Below, piece after piece: positions 34,977 to 40,221 of a DNA stretch of 40,221 bases. This DNA comes from Bacteroidia bacterium. Lineage in GTDB: Bacteria; Bacteroidota; Bacteroidia; Bacteroidales; CAJPTX01. A program made the translations under genes and the position numbers. The notes beneath the pieces are model-generated. The model was given only the letters and a program-made list of their open reading frames with translations, had not been told where the DNA came from and ran no database searches. How positions within the stretch are numbered: position 1 is the stretch's first letter; the number at the start of each line of letters is the position of its first letter. The stretch covers positions 1 through 40,221 of the forward strand of contig CAJPTC010000025.1 of NCBI GenBank assembly GCA_905373475.1, written 5' to 3'.

Positions 34977-37900
34977 ATGAAACGGATAGACTCAAAAACC
35001 ATAGAACAACTACAAGAGCTGCCCATCGCACAAGTCGTCGAACAAATCGCCCATATCGCACCGAAACAAAACAATAACATCTGCTGCCCCTTTCACGCTG
35101 AAAAAACCCCCTCCTGCCACCTCTACGAACACCACCTCCACTGCTTCGGCTGTGGCGCGCATACCGATAATATCGGCTTCGTTATGCAATACAAAAACGT
35201 ACCCTTTGCCCAAGCTTGCCAATTACTAGCCGAGACATTCCACATCGAGCTCACCTATCAAGATGCCCCCTCTAACCCCAACCAACCCAGCCGCTCGGCA
35301 CAAGAAGAAGCCCACCTACAACTCCTCCGCCAAACTCTAAACCAAGTAAGAACCCTCGCAATACAACTCATCCAAAAACAAAACACTCTTGTAAACAATA
35401 AAAACATCGCCCGCTTCGGCAACCCACACAACCCCCAAAGCTGGTGCGCAACATGGGGGCTCGGCTACCTCCCATACGGCACACTACGCGCTTGGGCAGC
35501 AGACAACAACAGCACAGAACAACTTCTAGAACTCGGACTCCTCACCCACAGTAAAAAAGACGGTTCGCTCTACTCACCCTTCGAGAACCGCCTCCTCGTC
35601 CCCATTACCAACCACTGGGGGCACGTAGTCGGATTTGCGGCACGCGCCCTAGACAACACTGCGCCAGAAGCGCAAAATAGGTACGATGTACGAGGTACTA
35701 AGTACGAGGCAGGAGAGACCAGTGAAAATACACAGAATGTAGGGGCGAGGCATGCCTCGCCCGTCAATAACGACAAAACAGCATCTTCTTCTCTTCGTAC
35801 CTCGTACCTAGAACCTCGTACCTCAGTAAGCTCCGCCCCCAAATACATCAACTCGCCCGCCTCAGCCCTTTTCAAAAAAGGGAACATACTTTTCGGACTC
35901 GCCGAGGCACGCAGCACCATCCACAAAACACAAACCGCACACCTCGTAGAAGGCTATACCGACGTAATGCGCCTACACGAAGTCGGCGTACACTCTGCCG
36001 TAGCCCGTATGGGCACAGCACTCACAGACGAACAAATCGCCCTCCTCAAACGCGCAGGCGCACAGAACATCGTCATATTGCCCGACAACGATTCGGCAGG
36101 CATCGCCGCCGCTCTCAAAGACTCGCTTGCCCTCCTCAAAAAAGGCTTCGCCGTCTCCATTGCACTGCTCGGCAATAAAGGCGACGACCCCGACTCCCTC
36201 TTTGCGCCAAAGGGCGCAGTTACAAGTGACGAGTTACGAGTGACGAGTGCACACACACAGAATGTAGGGGCGAGGCACGCCTCGCCCGTCAATAACAACA
36301 ATGCCGAACAGCTTATAAGAGCTGCACAACAAGACGCACTACTATTCTACGTAAAACATCAAATAGAAAGCACTGCGCCCAATGGCGCAAGTACGAAGTT
36401 GGAAGTAGGAAGTGAGAATACTTCAAACTTAAAGCTTTCAACTTCCAACTTAAGCAAAGCGCCCGATTTGTTCACCCTCCGCCAAATTTATGCCACCGTA
36501 GGCGAAGTGCTCAATACACAAGATGCCCCCACACAACAGTACTACGTAAACCTCTTGGGTGCCACCTTCAAACCCCGCAAACAGTGGCAAGACCTACTGA
36601 AAAACACCGCCCAACAAAAGCCCCAGAGCTTTACAATTGGTGGACGCGAACTTACTCCTCCCGACGCGACAGATGGCAGCGAGGTAGCTCTTCAACTCAG
36701 AGAATATGGTGTGGCGCGCCACAATGGCGTAATGTGGCGTTTAAGCACGAACGGCGCGGTTACCCTCCTCTCCAATTTCATCGCACGCGGACTCTTCTTT
36801 ATTGCCACCGAAGGAACAACACACCGACTCATAGAAATCGAAAACGTCGCAGGCGAACGACAGTACATCGAACTAGCAGGAGACGCCAAAAGCTTCAAGA
36901 CAGAGAGCGACGCACGACTATTCTTTGGCAAATTCGGTAATTACGAATTCTTTGGCGACAAAACAGACACCATCGGCTTGTGGCGACTCATCCTCAACGA
37001 ATGCACACCCTGCAAAGGCATCGCACAAATGGGATGGCAAGAAGACGGCTTCTGGGTCTGGAGCAACGGCGTATACGTACCTCACGAAGGCTACCGCGAA
37101 TTCTCCGAATACGGCACCATCAAAATTGGCAACCGCACCTACTACTCCTCCTCCGCAAATCGCATCAACGAATATGCACTAGAGAACCGCAACCGACGCA
37201 AATTTGCCGCACACTTCTCAGACACCAAGTTTAGCCACTGGCAACGCCAGTTCCTGCGCGTATTTGGCGAGAACGGGCGCGTAGGCATACTATTTATGCT
37301 CACCTCCCTATTCCGCGACATCGTACAAGAGACCGCAGGGATGGTTCCCCTACTCAACGCATTCGGGAAGTGCGGCACTGGCAAATCCGTCATGCTACGT
37401 TCCCTCTCCAAGCTCTTTTTCCGTAGCCCCGTGCTCATGAACCTCGCCAACAGCACCCTCCCCTCACTAGACAACGCCGTACACGAATACAAAAACGTAC
37501 TCATAGCTTTTGACGAATACTCCGTAGGCATCACACGCGACAAGGTAGAATTTATCAAGAGCATGTTCGACGGCGGCGGACGCGTCAAAACCGTAGCCTC
37601 CTCTATCGAAGGGATGCGCTACAACTCACAGAGCGAAATTTGCGCCGCAGTCTGCGTAGCAGGGCAACAGATCCCCGATGCCGACGCAGCACTACTAACA
37701 CGTATTATCTCGCTCGAGTTTACCAAATCGCAGTACTCCGACGCAGAACAAGACGAACTCGAGACCCTCCTCACCATGGAACAAAAAGGGCTTGCGGGCA
37801 TCGTGCACGAATGCTTGGAATTCCGCAAATTCGTAGAAGACAACTTTGCAGATGTCTACACAGGTGTCCGCCGTTGGGTACGTAAGATGCTCACCGAAGC

Positions 37901-39005
37901 AGGCGTGCGCCCCGAGGAGCGTATCATATCTACGTGGAGTATCTTACTCAGCATGTACGAACTCCTCGACCCAGACCTACATTTCGACTTCTCGCGCGAA
38001 GAGATCATTTCGTTTGCCACAAGCACCATTGCCACCCAAAGCGAAGACCTCCAGTCTGGCAACGAACTCAGCACCTTCTGGACCGTCTTTAGTAGCCTCG
38101 TGCAACGCGGCGAGTTGGTACGAGGTAACGACTTCAAAATTGTAAACGCACCCCTTACCCTAGAAACCGAGACGGGGAAAACCCTCAACCTCCCATTCGA
38201 GTCCTCACTCCTCTACCTCAATATGACCACCGTCTACCCGCTCTATGTTCGTGAGATGCGCCAATTGGGAGGGTATTTGTTCTCGCGCACCACGATACAG
38301 AAGTATCTGAAGAGCTCCGACGCATTCATCAGCAGTAAAAAATCGGTTCGCTGGTCTGGCAACAAGAAGCCAGGTACACAGAACGCCGCAGAAGACGTGA
38401 TCGGCAAATCGTGGGTATTCGCCCTGAGCGAACTTAATCTACCCATAACCCTAGAAAATACGGAAGACGCTGCGCCCAATGGCGCAGTGACAAGTGACGA
38501 GTTACGAGTGACGAGTGAAAACGCACAGGAGGGAGGGGAGAGCCTTGCGGAAGCAAGGCTTTGTAGGGGCGAGGCGTGCCTCGCCCGAGATAATAGTCAA
38601 CGTTCTGAGATGAATAATCTCAATATGGGTAATACGTTTGCAGCGCCCGCCAATGACAACAATGCTGCGAATAATCGCAATACGTGTGCGGCGCACACGG
38701 CGGGCGAGGCGTGCCTCGCCCCTACAATCGCGCCAGAAGCGCGAACTTCCAACTTAAGCGAAGCGCCCGCTCCCGCGCACTTCGAGATGGACGGGCTCCC
38801 CGTAGAAGACAAGCTTGTGGCAGAGACCATTCGTATCTATGCCCAAGACCTCCAGAACAAAGACAAAAAGGGTAAGAATATTATCGGGGTCAGTCCGCCG
38901 CTCAGTCGGTACATCCCCCGTGCCATAGATAAGCTCGTAAAGCAATATGGGCAACGGGCAACGCTCACGCGCATAGCAAAACAATACCTTGAGAAGAAGG
39001 AATGA
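34977..39005 (+). CDS. DnaG-type primase fused to a P-loop ATPase/helicase-like module, with in-frame repeat insertions
   Basis: A 1342-residue replication-type protein; residues count from ATG 34977, which has GAGG seven bases upstream (in-frame ATGs at 34923 and 34956 are less likely). A CHC2 zinc finger (C37, H40, C56, C59 in CCPFHAEKTPSC...CFGCG) is followed by the DnaG catalytic core: VVGFAARALDN, PKYINSPASALFKKGNILFGL, HLVEGYTDVMRL (~322), ILPDNDSAG (~367) and GDDPDSLF (~403). The C-terminal half has Walker A GKCGTGKSVMLRS (~802) and Walker B VLIAFDEYS (~842), resembling DUF927/SF3-like helicases of phages and mobile elements. It probably lays primers and unwinds DNA for an element. Four repeat-derived segments are inserted in frame (about 229-287, 411-442, 465-499, 1165-1265). 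The coding strand is very C-rich and G-poor, unlike the plus-strand core genes. The downstream neighbour is an orphan gene. Confidence 0.85.
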   Translation: MKRIDSKTIEQLQELPIAQVVEQIAHIAPKQNNNICCPFHAEKTPSCHLYEHHLHCFGCGAHTDNIGFVMQYKNVPFAQACQLLAETFHIELTYQDAPSNPNQPSRSAQEEAHLQLLRQTLNQVRTLAIQLIQKQNTLVNNKNIARFGNPHNPQSWCATWGLGYLPYGTLRAWAADNNSTEQLLELGLLTHSKKDGSLYSPFENRLLVPITNHWGHVVGFAARALDNTAPEAQNRYDVRGTKYEAGETSENTQNVGARHASPVNNDKTASSSLRTSYLEPRTSVSSAPKYINSPASALFKKGNILFGLAEARSTIHKTQTAHLVEGYTDVMRLHEVGVHSAVARMGTALTDEQIALLKRAGAQNIVILPDNDSAGIAAALKDSLALLKKGFAVSIALLGNKGDDPDSLFAPKGAVTSDELRVTSAHTQNVGARHASPVNNNNAEQLIRAAQQDALLFYVKHQIESTAPNGASTKLEVGSENTSNLKLSTSNLSKAPDLFTLRQIYATVGEVLNTQDAPTQQYYVNLLGATFKPRKQWQDLLKNTAQQKPQSFTIGGRELTPPDATDGSEVALQLREYGVARHNGVMWRLSTNGAVTLLSNFIARGLFFIATEGTTHRLIEIENVAGERQYIELAGDAKSFKTESDARLFFGKFGNYEFFGDKTDTIGLWRLILNECTPCKGIAQMGWQEDGFWVWSNGVYVPHEGYREFSEYGTIKIGNRTYYSSSANRINEYALENRNRRKFAAHFSDTKFSHWQRQFLRVFGENGRVGILFMLTSLFRDIVQETAGMVPLLNAFGKCGTGKSVMLRSLSKLFFRSPVLMNLANSTLPSLDNAVHEYKNVLIAFDEYSVGITRDKVEFIKSMFDGGGRVKTVASSIEGMRYNSQSEICAAVCVAGQQIPDADAALLTRIISLEFTKSQYSDAEQDELETLLTMEQKGLAGIVHECLEFRKFVEDNFADVYTGVRRWVRKMLTEAGVRPEERIISTWSILLSMYELLDPDLHFDFSREEIISFATSTIATQSEDLQSGNELSTFWTVFSSLVQRGELVRGNDFKIVNAPLTLETETGKTLNLPFESSLLYLNMTTVYPLYVREMRQLGGYLFSRTTIQKYLKSSDAFISSKKSVRWSGNKKPGTQNAAEDVIGKSWVFALSELNLPITLENTEDAAPNGAVTSDELRVTSENAQEGGESLAEARLCRGEACLARDNSQRSEMNNLNMGNTFAAPANDNNAANNRNTCAAHTAGEACLAPTIAPEARTSNLSEAPAPAHFEMDGLPVEDKLVAETIRIYAQDLQNKDKKGKNIIGVSPPLSRYIPRAIDKLVKQYGQRATLTRIAKQYLEKKE
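35661..35832 (+). repeat. In-frame palindromic element E1 inside the primase gene
   Basis: Left boundary GCGCCAGAAGCGC, then a 7-bp-periodic TACGAGG-type array (35681-35710). A perfect 20-bp palindrome GGGCGAGGCA/TGCCTCGCCC follows (35743-35762), then the array again in inverted orientation (CGTACCTCGTACCT, 35796 onward). It adds about 55 residues, including NVGARHASPVNN. The insertion falls exactly between the DnaG-like motifs ARALDN and PKYINSP, which in ordinary DnaG are only a few residues apart. Confidence 0.85.
36208..36299 (+). repeat. In-frame palindromic element E2 inside the primase gene
   Basis: Boundary GCGCCaaaGGGCGC is followed by GACGAGT-type heptamers (36228-36250) and the palindrome GGGCGAGGCA/CGCCTCGCCC (36268-36287, one central mismatch). 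About 45 bases around the palindrome match E1 almost exactly and in the same reading frame, again giving NVGARHASPVNN. It sits just after the Toprim motif GDDPDSLF. Confidence 0.85.
36371..36471 (+). repeat. In-frame element E3 inside the primase gene (no central palindrome)
   Basis: Boundary GCGCCCAATGGCGC, array AAGTTGG-AAGTAGG-AAGT, then the inverted array ACTTCCAACTT and right boundary AAGCAAAGCGCCC. It encodes APNGAS and SNLSKAP at its ends. It lies in the linker between the primase core and the ATPase half and lacks the GGGCGAGGC palindrome. Confidence 0.8.
38470..38771 (+). repeat. In-frame composite element E4 inside the primase gene
   Basis: The largest copy, about 300 bases. Boundary GCGCCCAATGGCGC leads into GACGAGT/TACGAGT heptamers (38488-38518) and a GCCTTGC/GCAAGGC hairpin (38542-38559). 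The TTTGTAGGGGCGAGGCGTGC palindrome is at 38567-38586. A spacer with AATAATCGCAATACGTGTGC follows, then a second palindrome in the opposite orientation (38702-38721) and GCGCCAGAAGCGC. It ends ACTTCCAACTT and AAGCGAAGCGCCC. The translated ends APNGAVTSDELRVTS and SNLSEAP match E2 and E3 in frame. Confidence 0.85.
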
Positions 39006-39496
39006 CGAACACAGGCGCGCCCGCGCAAGTACGAAGTTGGAAGTAGGAAGTTGGCGAGACCAATGAAAACCGCCCATGATCGATATAGTTGAGCAATGAG
39101 CCCATTACCCTTCGTCGTTAGCCTTGCCTTTGCAAGGCTTTGTAGGGGCGAGGCATGCCTCGCCCGTCAACGATCGATATGTGTGTGTTACGCCTCGCCC
39201 GCAATAACCGACAAGGATGTTTTGGAATGAATAATCGTAATATCTGTAATTCGTGTGCTCCCCGTAAGGGCAGTAAAATAGTGTTTATAGCCTTGCCTCT
39301 GCAAGGCTTTGTAGGGGCGAGGCATGCCTCGCCCGAATAACAATATGGATACAATGCGTACCGCATTGGCGGGCGAATCAGGTTTCGCCCCTACGTTAGA
39401 TCATGGGCGGGCGAGGCGTGCCTCGCCCCTACAATCGCGCCACAGGCGCGAACCATTAACTCTTAACTAAGCAAAGCGTCTTAACTCTTAACTACA
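39006..39496. repeat. Repeat-rich intergenic block after the primase gene
   Basis: About 490 bases with no supported gene. It starts nine bases after the primase stop with a GCGCGCCCGCGC boundary and an AAGTTGG/AAGTAGG array (39034-39052). Two units follow, each made of a GCCTTGC/GCAAGGC hairpin, TTTGTAG and the GGGCGAGGCA/TGCCTCGCCC palindrome (39146-39165, 39315-39334). Then come a GGGCGAATCAGGTTTCGCCC palindrome (39371-39390), a reverse-oriented GGGCGAGGCG palindrome (39409-39428) and TTAACTC heptamers (39450-39496). Open frames here repeat motifs such as GEACLAPT and are artefacts of the repeats. Confidence 0.85.
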
Positions 39497-39976
39497 ATGA
39501 ACTACTACGCATTTTTATTTCTTTCGTGTTGGCCCAAGTCCAGCACTTGCCCCCTACAAGGGATTCTCTCCTCCGAGCAAATAGATAACCAACTCAACTG
39601 GGGGTGCGAACAAGACCAGCGACAATATCAGCACCTCCTACACTATGTTCACAAACTCGGCGAAGAGGTCGAGTTCTTCTACGTGCTCCCCCCAAACCCC
39701 CTGCCCAGCGCCATCGTATCGGCTCTGGACGCAGTAGCCTCGCACACGCTCACACCCGAAAGATGCTATGTGCTCATTGAAGACTTCTACAAAATAGACC
39801 ACCAAGCCACCTTCCAGCTCCTCTCGCTCTTCATGCAAGCGAGGGTAAACATCTCCTTCGTTGTACAAGACTTTATCGGAGTCTTTGGTCGTATCTCCAC
39901 AATACTTGGCAGCGATATATGCCAGCCAGCGCGTAGCGCTTCCGCGCAAGTAGGAAGTAATTCAAGTAGGAAGTAG
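39497..39976 (+). CDS. Orphan hypothetical protein with repeat-derived C-terminus
   Basis: A 159-residue protein I do not recognise. It begins MNYYAFLFLSCWPKSS directly after a TTAACTC array. Coding-like sequence continues to about residue 143: DQRQYQHLLHYVHKLGEEVE, LIEDFYKIDHQATFQLLSLF, and VNISFVVQDFIGVFGRIS. The last ~15 residues (ARSASAQVGSNSSRK) are encoded by the next repeat element, whose boundary GCGCGTAGCGC starts at about 39927, so the native end appears to have been replaced. Its C-ending codon choice resembles the primase gene upstream, suggesting shared origin. It may be an accessory protein of the same element; no function can be assigned. Confidence 0.5.
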   Translation: MNYYAFLFLSCWPKSSTCPLQGILSSEQIDNQLNWGCEQDQRQYQHLLHYVHKLGEEVEFFYVLPPNPLPSAIVSALDAVASHTLTPERCYVLIEDFYKIDHQATFQLLSLFMQARVNISFVVQDFIGVFGRISTILGSDICQPARSASAQVGSNSSRK

Positions 39977-40221
39977 GAAGTTGGAAGTAGGAAGTGACGA
40001 GTGACGAGTGAGAATGCACGGGAAGTAGGGGAAAGCCTTGCTTCCGCAAGGCTTTGTAGGGGCGAGGCGTGCCTCGCCCGCGATAACCGACAATGATGTT
40101 TGAGAATGAATAATCGCAATATGTGCAATACGTGTGCTCCGCACACGGCGGGCGAATCAGGTTTCGCCCCTACGTTAGATCATGGGCGGGCGAGGCGTGC
40201 CTCGCCCCTACAATCGCGCCA
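39927..40221. repeat. Right-edge repeat block
   Basis: Boundary GCGCGTAGCGCTTCCGCGC is followed by AAGTAGG/AAGTTGG heptamers (39948-39990) and GACGAGT heptamers (39996-40010). Then come a GCCTTGC/GCAAGGC hairpin (40035-40053), a GGGCGAGGCG palindrome (40060-40079), a spacer with AATAATCGCAATATGTGC, a GGGCGAATCAGGTTTCGCCC palindrome (40150-40169) and a reverse-oriented GGGCGAGGCG palindrome (40188-40207). The order repeats that of 39281-39440 and the inside of E4. The block runs off the window. Confidence 0.85.

Noticed and set aside
36584..36940. Alternative frame in the primase gene with an arginine-rich product
   Set aside because: The composition is an off-frame reading of a C-rich gene; the main frame carries the conserved motifs.
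39118..39366. Minus-strand open frames in the repeat block with GEACLAPTKPC-like products
   Set aside because: The repeated peptide is just the palindromic repeat read in another frame; there is no independent coding signal.
38567..40207. CRISPR array
   Set aside because: The repeats are palindromic and recur, but the spacing is irregular, the orientation alternates, spacer-like parts are themselves conserved and there are no cas genes.

Overview
The window looks like chromosomal DNA from a Bacteroidetes bacterium, probably Bacteroidales and Porphyromonas-like. The evidence is three secreted proteins with type IX secretion (Por) C-terminal sorting domains, a GldF/GldG pair, a DUF2723 (GT117) membrane protein, a split transketolase, and repeated TAnnTTTG -7 promoter boxes upstream of genes. 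No rRNA, tRNA or CRISPR array was recognised.

Layout. (1) 1-3546: one minus-strand sorting-domain surface protein with Ig-like domains, lying between stretches of interspersed palindromic repeats. (2) 3547-5787: an accessory module of an AAA ATPase, a RloB/Toprim-like protein and a 57-residue conserved small protein, closed by a strong terminator. The first two resemble RloA/RloB- or AbiL-type phage-defence pairs. (3) 6053-15480: a plus-strand housekeeping and envelope block: xseB, DUF2723 protein, polysaccharide deacetylase, M23 peptidase, dxr, rseP, lytic transglycosylase and a frameshifted hexapeptide acetyltransferase. (4) 15480-16288: a small foreign-looking insert with an HXXEE membrane protein, bounded by a 26-bp direct repeat of the acetyltransferase 3' end. 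(5) 16378-26990: a small sorting-domain protein diverging from tlyA, an AlkD-like protein, gldF-gldG, then a SPOR protein, split transketolase, purF-like and glyA, ending at a bidirectional terminator near 27030. (6) 27076-34666, minus strand: hslR-like, pth, rplY/ctc, a POT peptide transporter and a 1334-residue BspA-like sorting-domain protein. (7) 34977-40221: a large DnaG-type primase fused to a P-loop ATPase/helicase-like module, plus an orphan 159-residue gene, in very repeat-rich DNA.

The most striking observation is in region 7. Composite palindromic elements occur between genes and also inside the primase-helicase gene, in frame at four places. They consist of a GCGC-boundary hairpin, 7-bp tandem arrays and a 20-bp GGGCGAGGC/GCCTCGCCC palindrome. 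At two of the sites they interrupt DnaG-like motifs exactly at loops. This resembles the in-frame palindromic elements known from Rickettsia. Diverged relatives lie at the left edge and upstream of the AAA/RloB pair, and I saw none in the housekeeping core between about 6 and 34.9 kb.

How the genes work together: the core block covers envelope biogenesis (peptidoglycan hydrolases, isoprenoid precursor synthesis, intramembrane proteolysis, glycan modification), translation accuracy and rescue (tlyA, pth, hslR, L25) and purine/one-carbon metabolism (transketolase, PurF, GlyA). The flanks carry defence, replication-type and surface-exposed genes. All functions are inferred from motifs read by eye; no database search was run.
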